A stretch of DNA of 56,292 bases. It comes from Solirubrobacterales bacterium (GTDB taxonomy: Bacteria > Actinomycetota > Thermoleophilia > Solirubrobacterales > 70-9). Location of the stretch: assembly GCA_020438295.1 (NCBI GenBank), contig JAGQUV010000010.1, positions 1 to 56,292 on the forward strand, read 5' to 3'. Below the pieces are notes generated by a model. That model was not told where the DNA came from. It did no database searches and was given only the letters and a program-made list of their open reading frames with translations. Of this stretch, positions 21,963 to 30,127 are shown in pieces. Each line of letters begins with the position of its first letter. Position 1 is the stretch's first letter. A program made the translations under genes and the position numbers.

Positions 21963-22441
21963 TTCTCCAGGTAGCTCAGCTTGTACTTGCCGACCTGGAT
22001 CTCGTCACCGTCTTCGAGTTGCTGTGACTCGATCCGGCGCCGATTCACGTAGGTACCGTTTAGCGAGCCGAGGTCGTCGATGAAGGTTCCTTCGTTACGT
22101 ACCACCAACAGGGCGTGGTTGCGGGAAACGGTGACGTCGTCAAGGAAGACGCCAGCATCGGGGCTCCGGCCGATCGCCACCCGGTCCTCGGTCATCGGAA
22201 AGCTTTCGCCCGCTCTCCCTCCCCCGCTCCGGATGACCAGCGCGGCACCGGCCCGTTCGACCTCGGCCTCGATGTCGATGGCCTCGATCTCGCCGGTCTC
22301 ACCCACCTGGTAGGTCGACGTGGTCGGCTCATCACCACCGTCGCGGCCGGCCTCGCGCGGGCCGATGAAAGTCCCGCACTTCTGGCAGTAGTTGGCAGCC
22401 TGCTCGTTCACGAAGCCGCATTCGGGGCAGTGGGACGCCAT
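21959..22441 (-). CDS. Zinc-ribbon FHA-domain protein, GarA/OdhI-like
   Basis: 160 residues from the ATG at 22441. Residues 5-22 form a zinc ribbon (C5, C8, C19, C22: C-P-E-C ... C-Q-K-C). A T-T-S-T stretch (residues 40-43) lies where GarA has its E-T-T-S phosphothreonine motif for PknB/PknG. The FHA domain runs about 72-160 with the phosphothreonine-binding residues G-R-S (91-93), S-R-N-H (106-109) and N-G (129-130). GarA switches 2-oxoglutarate metabolism and glutamate synthase according to its phosphorylation; the gltBD operon is in this window. The -10 box 7 bases upstream of the ATG suggests a leaderless mRNA. Confidence 0.88.
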   Translation of the reverse strand: MASHCPECGFVNEQAANYCQKCGTFIGPREAGRDGGDEPTTSTYQVGETGEIEAIDIEAEVERAGAALVIRSGGGRAGESFPMTEDRVAIGRSPDAGVFLDDVTVSRNHALLVVRNEGTFIDDLGSLNGTYVNRRRIESQQLEDGDEIQVGKYKLSYLEK

Positions 22442-22448
22442 GGACACC

Positions 22449-22475
22449 ATTATAGAGCCCATGTCTAACCGTCAA
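22449..22475 (-). promoter_or_regulatory. Near-consensus promoter for the FHA gene
   Basis: On the minus strand TTGACG (22475-22470) and TATAAT (22454-22449) are 15 bases apart, close to the sigma-70 consensus. The start codon at 22441 begins 7 bases after TATAAT, so the transcript would begin at or next to the A of ATG. It lies just after the stop of the pgsA-like gene, giving the FHA-MerR pair its own promoter. Confidence 0.6.
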
Positions 22476-22483
22476 CTACGGCT

Positions 22484-23128
22484 TTACGGTTGGGCCGCCC
22501 CTGTCATCTTCCGGATCTGGTCCCGGCCCACCCGGGCGTACAGCACGGTGGCCACCACCGCCATGATCAAGCCGACGGCCAGCAGCGTGTCGGGGAACCA
22601 GCCCGGGACCACCATGGCAAAGAGCAGGGCCGCCATCACCGGGAAGACGGCCATCCGGCCGAACCAGTTGACCTCGATGTCGACCCCGTGCGACAGCCCC
22701 CAGCGAGCCAGGGCGAGGGTGACCAGTTCTCGCAATGCGAGCAGCAGCAGCAGGACATGCGGGAGCAGGTCGAAGTGCCAGCAGACGACCACCCCGGAGA
22801 GGATCGTCAGCCGGTCGACCACCGGGTCGAGCAGGGCGCCGAAGCGGCTGTACTGGCCGGTGACCCGGGCCAGGAATCCGTCGACGTAGTCGCCGGCCGA
22901 GATCAGCAGAAAGATCGCCGCCGCGGTCCAGGACTGCCCGTCGCCACTGTCGAACGCGACCACCAGGAAGACCGGGATGGCGAGCAGTCGGACCAGGCCG
23001 ACCAGGTTGGGAAGGGTCAGGGGGCGAAGTGGCTGACCGCTCCGAGTCGCCCCGGGCTCGGCGCCGGTCCGGTCCAGCCCGAACAGGCGGCGGATGCGTC
23101 CGCGGCCGAATGGCGCCGTCTCACCCAC
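22484..23128 (-). CDS. CDP-alcohol phosphatidyltransferase (PgsA-like)
   Basis: 214 residues. The CDP-alcohol motif D-x2-D-G-x2-A-R-x8-G-x3-D-x3-D is intact as G-D-Y-V-D-G-F-L-A-R then F-G-A-L-L-D-P-V-V-D-R (about residues 80-105), with four to six membrane spans. Such enzymes move a phosphatidyl group from CDP-diacylglycerol to an alcohol. Glycerol-3-phosphate (phosphatidylglycerol-phosphate synthase) or inositol phosphate are the likely acceptors, which cannot be separated here. It follows proS by 2 bases and sits before the FHA gene, as pgsA2 lies near garA in Mycobacterium tuberculosis. Confidence 0.85.
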   Translation of the reverse strand: MGETAPFGRGRIRRLFGLDRTGAEPGATRSGQPLRPLTLPNLVGLVRLLAIPVFLVVAFDSGDGQSWTAAAIFLLISAGDYVDGFLARVTGQYSRFGALLDPVVDRLTILSGVVVCWHFDLLPHVLLLLLALRELVTLALARWGLSHGVDIEVNWFGRMAVFPVMAALLFAMVVPGWFPDTLLAVGLIMAVVATVLYARVGRDQIRKMTGAAQP

Positions 23129-23130
23129 GG

Positions 23131-24816
23131 TCAGGCGTGCTCGGCGGCGAGCGCGATAATCGCGTCCGGGCAGTCCTGGACCGGGATCCGGTGATCGACG
23201 CCGGAACTGCGTTCGGAAACCTCGTAGATGCCGTCGGCCAGCCCCCGGCGCCCGACCACGATCCGGAGCGGGCAGCCGAGCAGTTCCGCGTCGGTCAGTT
23301 TCTGCCCCGGCCCGGCGTCCCTGTCGTCGTAGACCACTTCGAGCCCGGCCCCGGTCAGCTCGCCGTACAGCCGGTCGGCGACCTCGGCCGCATCCTCGCC
23401 GGCCCGGGCCAGCGAGACGAGGTGCACCTGCCAGGGGGCGATCGGGGCAGGCCAGACGAGCCCGTCTTCGTCGCTGAACTGCTCCGCTGCCGCCGCCACG
23501 ATCCGGGCCGGCCCGATCCCGTAGCTGCCCATCACGATCGCTTTCTCGCTGCCGTCCCGGTCGAGGTAGGTAGCTCCGAGCGGCTCGCTGTAGCGGGTTC
23601 CCAGCTTGAAGATGTTGGCCACCTCGATCGCCGGCTCGAGCGCGATCTCGTGTCCGTCCTCGGTTCTGTCGCCGGCCAGCACGGTGCGTATGTCCATTTC
23701 CTCGAATCCGAAGTCCCGTCCCGGTTCGACTCCGGTCAGGTGGGCGTCGGGCAGGTTCGCCCCGGTCACCAGGCCGCCGCCCGCGATCGCGCAGTCTTTG
23801 ATGATTCGCAGCTCCGTGCCGACCGGGCCGATGTAGCCGACCGGGCCGAGCCGGTCGGCAATCTCGGCCTCGGTTGCCGGTCGTGACCCCCGCCCCAGGG
23901 CGTTGGCCAGCTTGGTCTCGTTCAGCTGGTGGTCACCGCGGACCAGGGTCAGCACCATCTCCCCCTGGTCGGTCACCACGGGTAGCGCCTTGACCAGGGC
24001 CGCGGGGTCTACCCCGAGTGAGCCGGCAACCTGTTCGACCGACTTCAGCCCGGGCGTTTCCACGCGGTTTGGGCTGTCCGAGCCGGGAGGCCGCTCGAAT
24101 TCCTGCGGACGGGCCGAGGCTATCTCGAGATTCGCCGCGTAGCCGGGTGCGACTGCGATCGTGTCTTCGCCCGCGGCACAGGGCGCCATGTATTCGTGCG
24201 CGCCCGACCCCCCCATCATGCCGACGTCGCTCTCGACCCGGTACCAGTCGAGTCCGGTGCGGTCGAAGATCCGTTCGTAAGCTTCGCTGCAGAGCGCGTA
24301 CGAACGATCGAGTCCCTCCTGGTCGCGGTCGAAGCTGTAGGCGTCATTCATCAGGAATTCGCGGGTACGCAGGATCCCGGCCCTCGGCCTCGGCTCGTCG
24401 CGTTCTTTGACCTGGAACTGGTAGACGATCTGCGGCAGGTCCCGGTAAGAGCGGAGTTCGCGCGCCATGTGCCCGGTGATGCACTCCTCGTGGGTCATCG
24501 CCAGCACCAGCGGCGAACCTTTGCGGTCCTCGAGCTTGAACAACTCATCTATTTCGTAGCGGCCGGTCTCCTGCCACGGTTCGGCCGGTTGGAGGACCGG
24601 CATCGAGAGCTCCTGGGCGCCGATCCGGTCGAGCTCCTCCCGGATGATCGACTCGACCTTGCGATGCGACCGCCAGCCGGCCGGCAGCCAGGTCCAGAGC
24701 CCGGCACCCATCTGGCGGACCATCCCGGCCCGGACCAGCAGCTTGTGACTGACCGCTTCGGCATCGGCCGGTGGGTCCTTGAGGGTGGGGAGCAGCGTGC
24801 GCGAGAGCCGGGCCAT
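23131..24816 (-). CDS. proS: Prolyl-tRNA synthetase (bacterial type with editing domain)
   Basis: 561 residues, the length of the bacterial-type ProRS with an inserted editing domain. The class II motifs are present: motif 2 (R-P-R-A-G-I-L-R-T-R-E-F) near 140-150 and motif 3 (G-S-Y-G-I-G-P-A-R) near 435. Between them lies the YbaK-like domain (about 225-390: V-K-A-L-P-V-V...), which clears Ala-tRNA(Pro), and a C-terminal anticodon-binding domain ends the protein. The ATG context is S-R-T-L-L-P-T-L-K-D-P-P. It follows ispG by 29 bases, a conserved neighbour pair. Confidence 0.97.
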   Translation of the reverse strand: MARLSRTLLPTLKDPPADAEAVSHKLLVRAGMVRQMGAGLWTWLPAGWRSHRKVESIIREELDRIGAQELSMPVLQPAEPWQETGRYEIDELFKLEDRKGSPLVLAMTHEECITGHMARELRSYRDLPQIVYQFQVKERDEPRPRAGILRTREFLMNDAYSFDRDQEGLDRSYALCSEAYERIFDRTGLDWYRVESDVGMMGGSGAHEYMAPCAAGEDTIAVAPGYAANLEIASARPQEFERPPGSDSPNRVETPGLKSVEQVAGSLGVDPAALVKALPVVTDQGEMVLTLVRGDHQLNETKLANALGRGSRPATEAEIADRLGPVGYIGPVGTELRIIKDCAIAGGGLVTGANLPDAHLTGVEPGRDFGFEEMDIRTVLAGDRTEDGHEIALEPAIEVANIFKLGTRYSEPLGATYLDRDGSEKAIVMGSYGIGPARIVAAAAEQFSDEDGLVWPAPIAPWQVHLVSLARAGEDAAEVADRLYGELTGAGLEVVYDDRDAGPGQKLTDAELLGCPLRIVVGRRGLADGIYEVSERSSGVDHRIPVQDCPDAIIALAAEHA

Positions 24817-24845
24817 CGGAGCCGTAACCTATCTGCCCGGGGCGT

Positions 24846-26102
24846 TCAGGCGCGGGTGAATCGGCGTCCGGCGGTCGGTGATTCCTGCTCGTCGACCAGC
24901 AGCTCGTCGTTCTCGGCCTTCTGCGAAGCTTCGTGCTCGAGCCGGGCGATCTTCTCCGGGGTCAGGTCCCCGGCGTTCTCCTCTTCGATCTTCGCGACCC
25001 AGGCCGCGCCCTCGGCCGACTCCCGCTCGTCGAACTCCACCCTGCCGCCGCGATCCAGGGAGAGGTCGATCTGCTCGAACAGGGTGTCGACCAGCTGCCC
25101 GGTCGGCACCTTCTTCAGGGCCTTTCCCCCCGCGAACACGACCCCTTCGTTCTTCGCACCGGCGATCCCGAAATCGGCATTTTTCGCCTCCCCGATCCCG
25201 TTCACCGCGCAGCCCAGGACCGCGACCTCGATCGGCTCTTCATACGCCTCGAGCCGTTGCTCGACCTCGGCAACCACCGCGTCCATGTCGAACTGCAACC
25301 GGCCACAGGTGGGGCAGGCGATCAGGACCGGTCCGCGCTCGCGGAGCTGGAGCGCCTTGAGGATCTCCCAGGCGACCTTGACCTCCTCTTCGGCATGGAA
25401 GGTCGAAAGGCTGATCCGGATCGTGTCGCCGATCCCGTCGGCCAGCAGGGTGCCTAGCCCGACCGCCGATTTCAGCGATCCGGACCACTTGGTCCCGGCT
25501 TCGGTTATCCCCAGGTGGATCGGGTACGGGACCTTTTCCGCTAGCAGGCGGTTGGCCGCGATCGTGTTCGGGACATTGGTCGACTTGATCGAGATCTTGA
25601 AATTGGTGAAATCCAGCGACTCCATCAGGTCGGTGAACTCGACCGCGGCGGTGACCAGTGCCTCGACCGGGTCCTCGCGCTCGAGCTCGTGCAGGTGCTT
25701 GGGCAGCGAGCCGGAGTTGACTCCGATCCGCATCGGTGTTCCGCGCCGGTTGGCCAGGTCGGCGACCTCGGCCACCTTGTCGCGGCCGCCGATGTTGCCG
25801 GGGTTGAGCCGGATGCAGTCGGCCCCGGCCTCGATCGCCTTCAGGGCCAGGGTGTGGTTGAAGTGGATGTCGGCGATGATCGGAATCGGGGAGCGCTTGA
25901 CGATGGTCTTGAGCGCCTCGATGTCCTTGTCCCGCGGCACCGCGACACGGACGATGTCGGCGCCCGCCTCGGCCACCTTCCCGATCTGTTCCATGGTGGC
26001 GTCGAGGTTCGCGGTCTCTGTCTTGGTCATGGTCTGGACCGCGACCGGAGCCCCTCCACCGACCGGGACCCGGCCCACGAATATCTGTCTCTTTGCCGGC
26101 AT
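24846..26102 (-). CDS. ispG: 4-hydroxy-3-methylbut-2-enyl diphosphate synthase
   Basis: 418 residues in the bacterial two-domain form. The TIM-barrel part has V-P-R-D-K-D and I-A-D-I-H-F-N, with I-R-L-N-P-G-N-I-G. The iron-sulfur domain has C-P-T-C-G-R and, further on, L-G-C-A-V-N-G-I-G-E, giving the three Cys and one Glu ligands of the 4Fe-4S cluster. It converts MEcPP to HMBPP in the MEP isoprenoid pathway. The C terminus is unusually acidic and extended by roughly 40 residues (E-H-E-A-S-Q-K-A-E-N-D-E). It lies between an uncharacterised gene and proS; dxr of the same pathway is 4 genes upstream. Confidence 0.96.
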   Translation of the reverse strand: MPAKRQIFVGRVPVGGGAPVAVQTMTKTETANLDATMEQIGKVAEAGADIVRVAVPRDKDIEALKTIVKRSPIPIIADIHFNHTLALKAIEAGADCIRLNPGNIGGRDKVAEVADLANRRGTPMRIGVNSGSLPKHLHELEREDPVEALVTAAVEFTDLMESLDFTNFKISIKSTNVPNTIAANRLLAEKVPYPIHLGITEAGTKWSGSLKSAVGLGTLLADGIGDTIRISLSTFHAEEEVKVAWEILKALQLRERGPVLIACPTCGRLQFDMDAVVAEVEQRLEAYEEPIEVAVLGCAVNGIGEAKNADFGIAGAKNEGVVFAGGKALKKVPTGQLVDTLFEQIDLSLDRGGRVEFDERESAEGAAWVAKIEEENAGDLTPEKIARLEHEASQKAENDELLVDEQESPTAGRRFTRA

Positions 26103-26134
26103 CAGGCTACTCAGGGTACCGGAGCCGGGCCGCG

Positions 26135-27196
26135 CTACCGCCCGGCCCAGGCCTCGAGTATCCAGCCGAGATCCTCGGAAGAGACCCCCGGGTCGAGAAT
26201 CAGCGATTCAGCACGGGGCTCCACGGGGTGCCCCCGCAGACGGCGGCCGGCCGTGCTGAGGCCCCTTGACACGGGGCCGGCCTCGCGCCGGGGGACTATG
26301 CCACGGTCGATCCGCTGCTCGTCCGCGTGGATCAGGTTGAAGCCGAGCAGGTTGGCCCCGAGTGCCCATTCGAGCCCGCGGTCGACCGACCGGCCGAGGT
26401 CGGCCACCGCCCCGGCCTCCGCAGCGACCCGGAATGCAAGCGGTGCAAGGGCGACCTGGGTCACGGTCAGAACCGGGTAGATCGCCGCCGGCTCACCGTG
26501 CTGGGGGTCGACCAGCCCGGGCCAGGCACCGTCATCGCGCTGCAGGGCGACCAGCTTCCCGGCCAGTCGGGCGGCGGCATCGCCGGCGGCGTCACGACGG
26601 CCGGCCCTGACCGCTTGGGCCAGCGCGGTCAGCGCGTGGAACTGGCTCGCCACCGGAGCCGTCCGCACGCGGTGGCCGGTGCCGCGTTCCCGGAACAGGT
26701 CGCCGCTGCCCCGCGAAAGAAGGGCGTCGAGCGACCGTTCGAGCAGGTCTTCCGGGCCCCGGTCGACCCCGCTCCTCACGGTCGCCTCCGACAGGCCGGT
26801 CACAGCCCACGAGAGCTGATCCAGCGGGAGTCGGTCGTAGCGTCCCCCGATCCGGTCCGAAAGCAGCCCGGTCATCTCCCCGACCGCGTTTCCGTCGGCT
26901 CTCGACTCGGCCCAGAGCGCCAGTCCGAGCTCGCCCGGGGTCGATCCGCTTCCGAGGTCGCCGAGCACCCGCGTCCGCAGTGCTCCGGATGAAAACGGGT
27001 GGCCCACTCCGGCTTCGTCTGCCCGGAGCAGTCCCAGCAGGACCACCGCCCCGGCCTGGACGGTGGTCGGTGCGGGACCCTCCTCCTCGGCGCTCTCGAC
27101 CCTCGCGGAAGCACGGAACAGCCCGCTCGCCACCTGGAGCTCAGGCAGCCGGGCGAGCGCGATCCGCACCAGCGCCGCGGTCGTGTCCGTGGTCAC
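26135..27196 (-). CDS. Uncharacterised helical protein, alpha/alpha-toroid-like
   Basis: 353 residues, soluble, almost all helical, rich in Leu, Ala and Arg. The stretch L-Q-R-D-D-G-A-W-P-G-L-V-D-P (about 215-230), then Y-P-V-L-T-V-T-Q and regularly spaced helices, recalls the Q-x-D-G-x-W repeats of squalene-cyclase/prenyltransferase toroids and of helical proteins seen near polysaccharide genes. The DxDD or zinc motifs of real cyclases and prenyltransferases are not seen, so it may be non-catalytic. It lies 10 bases after an acyl-CoA ligase start region's neighbour and 32 bases before ispG on the same strand, between genes of isoprenoid and lipid synthesis. Function is unknown. Confidence 0.6.
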   Translation of the reverse strand: MTTDTTAALVRIALARLPELQVASGLFRASARVESAEEEGPAPTTVQAGAVVLLGLLRADEAGVGHPFSSGALRTRVLGDLGSGSTPGELGLALWAESRADGNAVGEMTGLLSDRIGGRYDRLPLDQLSWAVTGLSEATVRSGVDRGPEDLLERSLDALLSRGSGDLFRERGTGHRVRTAPVASQFHALTALAQAVRAGRRDAAGDAAARLAGKLVALQRDDGAWPGLVDPQHGEPAAIYPVLTVTQVALAPLAFRVAAEAGAVADLGRSVDRGLEWALGANLLGFNLIHADEQRIDRGIVPRREAGPVSRGLSTAGRRLRGHPVEPRAESLILDPGVSSEDLGWILEAWAGR

Positions 27197-27206
27197 GCTT
27201 CCTGCG

Positions 27207-29018
27207 TCAGTCGGCGTAGAGCGCCTCGATCTCTTCCTGGTACTTCTCCGCGATCGGCTTGCGCTTCAGCTTCATGGTCGGAGTCAGCTCATCGCCGCCG
27301 GGCAGCCACTCACCGGGGATGATCTTGAACTTCTTGATCTGCTCGACCCGGGCCATCCTCGACTTCGTTTCTTCGATCGCCTCGGCGATCGCCTGATTGA
27401 CCTGCTCGTCGTCGGCCAGCGCCTCCAGGTCCCTGTCCTCGATCCCCTGCTTCTCGGCCCAGACCGGCGCGTAGTCGGGATCCAGCGAGATCAGCGCGAC
27501 GTTGTACGGCCGGCCGTCGCCAATCGCCACACACTGGCTGACCAGCGGCGAGGCGGCCTTGACGTGGGCCTCGATGTTGGCCGGCGACATGTTCTTGCCC
27601 GCGGCGTTGATGATCAGTTCCTTCTTGCGATCGACGATCGAGACGTAGCCATCTTCGTCGATTTCGGCGATGTCGCCCGTGTGCAGCCATTCGTCGACCA
27701 CGGTCTCGGCGGTCTGCTCCGGCTTGTTCCGATACTCGGCCATGACGTAAGGGCTACGACAGAGCAGCTCGCCGTCTTCGGCCAGTTTGACCTCGCAACC
27801 GGGGATCGGGGGGCCGACCGTGCCGATCTTCACCTGGCCGGGCCGGTTCGTGGTGACCAGGCCGCAGGTCTCGGAAAGGCCGTAGAGCTCGCCCACCTCG
27901 ATGCCGATCGCGTGGAAGAACTCGAGAACTTCGACCGGGATCGGGGCGGCGCCCACGCTGATCGCGGTCGCCTGATCGAGGCCGAGCGCGACCCGCAGGT
28001 TCGAGAACAGAGCCTCGTCCGCCTTCGCCACCGCCTCGGCGAGCTCGTCCGGGACCGCCTCGCCGGCCTGTTCGAGCCTGACCTTCTGGATCGCCGCGTC
28101 CAGCCCGGCCTGCGCCTTTTCGCGCTGTTCTTCGGGCAGCCCGGCGAGGTTGCCTTCCAGCCCGGCCTTCAGCTTCTCCCAGATCCTCGGGACCGCGAAG
28201 TACCAGGTCGGCCGGACCTTCGGCAGGTATTCGATGATCTGCCGCGGATCGGGGCAGATGTTGATTTCCAGACCGTGGACCACCGGCGTGTAGTAGTTGG
28301 CGTTCCGCTCGGCGATGTGGGCTGCGGGCAGCCAGGAGATCACCTTGGCCCCGCGATCGGGGATGTCGAGAATCTCCTTGAGCAGGGCCAGCAACCGCAA
28401 CAGGTTCCCCTGGGTCAGCACGACCCCCTTCGGGGGGCCGGTGGTGCCCGAGGTGTAGATCAGGGTGAGCGGGTCATCCAGGCCGACCTCGGCGGCGCGT
28501 GGGCCGGGGTCGAAGTCGGGCTCGATCGCTTCCAGGGCTTCCAGCGTAGTTGTCCCGCCCTCGCCGTCGATCACCACCACGTGCTCGAGCAGCGGCAGGT
28601 CCTTCTTTGCTTCGAGCACCTGCGGCAGGTACGCGGTCTCGGTGATTACCACCCGGGCCGCAGAGTCGCCGACCACGTAGGCGATCTGTTCGGGGGAAGA
28701 GGTCTGGTAGATCGAGAAGGGAACGGCCCCGAGTGAAACGATCGCGAGATCGCAGGGGATGAACTCGGAACGGTTTCCCATCAGCATGGCCACGCTTTCG
28801 CCGCGCTCGATGTCGAGAGAGTTGAGCCCACCGGCGATCGCCCGGACGCGCGCGTCGAGCTGATTCCAGGTCATCTCCACGCCCTCGTCCTCGGACCGGA
28901 GCGCCAGGTCGTCCCCTCGGCGTTCCACCGTGTGCCGAAAAGCCTCGTACAGGTTGGAGGCCTTCGGTTCCGTGCCCGGGCCGCCGTCGGCTTCGGTCAT
29001 GGTCGCAGTCGTATGCAT
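27207..29018 (-). CDS. Long-chain acyl-CoA ligase (AMP-forming)
   Basis: 603 residues from the ATG at 29018, which is preceded by GAGGAGAGG. Motifs of the ANL superfamily are intact: T-S-G-T-T-G-P-P-K-G (P-loop, about 190), S-W-L-P-A-A-H-I-A-E-R, Y-G-L-S-E-T-C-G, H-T-G-D-I-A-E-I-D-E-D-G-Y and D-R-K-K-E-L-I-I-N-A-A-G-K-N. The length and the FACS-like regions match long-chain fatty-acyl-CoA synthetases. A reading extended to 29432 would run into the rseP end without homologous sequence. The gene sits between rseP and ispG, an unusual place. Confidence 0.92.
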   Translation of the reverse strand: MHTTATMTEADGGPGTEPKASNLYEAFRHTVERRGDDLALRSEDEGVEMTWNQLDARVRAIAGGLNSLDIERGESVAMLMGNRSEFIPCDLAIVSLGAVPFSIYQTSSPEQIAYVVGDSAARVVITETAYLPQVLEAKKDLPLLEHVVVIDGEGGTTTLEALEAIEPDFDPGPRAAEVGLDDPLTLIYTSGTTGPPKGVVLTQGNLLRLLALLKEILDIPDRGAKVISWLPAAHIAERNANYYTPVVHGLEINICPDPRQIIEYLPKVRPTWYFAVPRIWEKLKAGLEGNLAGLPEEQREKAQAGLDAAIQKVRLEQAGEAVPDELAEAVAKADEALFSNLRVALGLDQATAISVGAAPIPVEVLEFFHAIGIEVGELYGLSETCGLVTTNRPGQVKIGTVGPPIPGCEVKLAEDGELLCRSPYVMAEYRNKPEQTAETVVDEWLHTGDIAEIDEDGYVSIVDRKKELIINAAGKNMSPANIEAHVKAASPLVSQCVAIGDGRPYNVALISLDPDYAPVWAEKQGIEDRDLEALADDEQVNQAIAEAIEETKSRMARVEQIKKFKIIPGEWLPGGDELTPTMKLKRKPIAEKYQEEIEALYAD

Positions 29019-29059
29019 CGCACCTCTCCTCGGTAGATCGAAAACTCCTCGCGGTAAAT

Positions 29060-30127
29060 CTACCTGAGATTGAATCCTTCGCCGGTGAAGCGGCCGATGT
29101 CGTTCGAAAGGCCGATCAGGAACAGCCCGATCACCAGCGCGAACCCGATCACGCCGGCCCTTTCCATGACCGCGAACGGGACCGGTCTTCCGCGCAGCTT
29201 CTCGACCAGGCTCCAGAAGATGTGGCCGCCGTCCAGCGGCAGGAACGGGAACAGGTTGATCACCCCCAGCGAGAGGCTGATCAGGGCGATCAGGGTCAGC
29301 GCCTGGCGCGCCCCCAGGTCGATCGCCTGCCGGGTCACCTCGTAGCTCCCGGCCACGCCGGACAGCTCTTTGCGCTCGTCGGTCTGGTAGATCCTGGAGA
29401 GGATCGAGACCGTCCGCGAGGTGACGAACCACATGTAGTCGGCGGCGATCCCGGCGGCCCCGACCGCGCCCGGGTCGGTCGGTTTGATCCCGAAGGCGAA
29501 GCCGAGCCGGTTGCGTTCGAATTCGGCGTCCCAGGTCGGCGTAATCGCCAGCTCGCGACGCCTGCCGTTGCGCTCGACCACGACCTCGGCCGGGGTCGTG
29601 GCCCGGCAGCCGTCAACCGGCTCACCGGCGCAGGAATGGGAGTTGATCTGTTCGGCGATCGCAGCCTGATCCCCGTTCATCCCGTCGACCGAGATGATGC
29701 GGTCGCCCGGCCTCAGCTTGCCGGCTGCGGCTGAACCTTCGGCCAGCGAATCGACCCGTTTGCTCGGTTCCTGGATCCCGAACGCGAGGAAGAACAGGAT
29801 CGCGAACGCGATCAGGAGATTCACCGCCGGCCCGGCCCCGATCACCACGATCCTCTTCCATACCGGCTGGTGGTAATAGGCCCGGGGAGCCACCTCCGGC
29901 GGCAGCTCCTCGTCCGGGTTCATGCCGGTGATCCGGACGAAGCCGCCCAGCGGGAGCGCGCCGATCCCGTACTCGGTCTCACCCTTCCTGACCGAGAGCA
30001 GTTTCGGTGGGAAGAAGAGGAAGAAGCGCTCGACCCGCATGCCGACCGCCTTGGCGGCCACGAAGTGGCCGGCCTCGTGCAGGATGATCAGGGCGCTGAA
30101 GGCCAGGAATGCGAGGAAGAAGCTCAT
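29060..30127 (-). CDS. rseP: Site-2 protease RseP (M50 zinc metalloprotease)
   Basis: 355 residues with four membrane spans. The zinc motif H-E-A-G-H lies in TM1 (about residues 17-21), one PDZ domain follows (R-P-G-D-R-I-I-S-V-D-G-M-N), and the second active-site part N-L-F-P-F-L-P-L-D-G-G-H is near the C terminus. It cuts membrane-bound anti-sigma or signal peptides inside the membrane. The N terminus overlaps dxr by 4 bases (ATGA). The target may include RskA-type anti-sigma factors; one RskA-like fusion gene is in this window. Confidence 0.93.
   Translation of the reverse strand: MSFFLAFLAFSALIILHEAGHFVAAKAVGMRVERFFLFFPPKLLSVRKGETEYGIGALPLGGFVRITGMNPDEELPPEVAPRAYYHQPVWKRIVVIGAGPAVNLLIAFAILFFLAFGIQEPSKRVDSLAEGSAAAGKLRPGDRIISVDGMNGDQAAIAEQINSHSCAGEPVDGCRATTPAEVVVERNGRRRELAITPTWDAEFERNRLGFAFGIKPTDPGAVGAAGIAADYMWFVTSRTVSILSRIYQTDERKELSGVAGSYEVTRQAIDLGARQALTLIALISLSLGVINLFPFLPLDGGHIFWSLVEKLRGRPVPFAVMERAGVIGFALVIGLFLIGLSNDIGRFTGEGFNLR

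Noticed and set aside
24196..26259. A 687-codon plus-strand frame across proS and ispG
   Set aside because: Ser/Pro/Arg-rich, without domain, opposite two certain genes.
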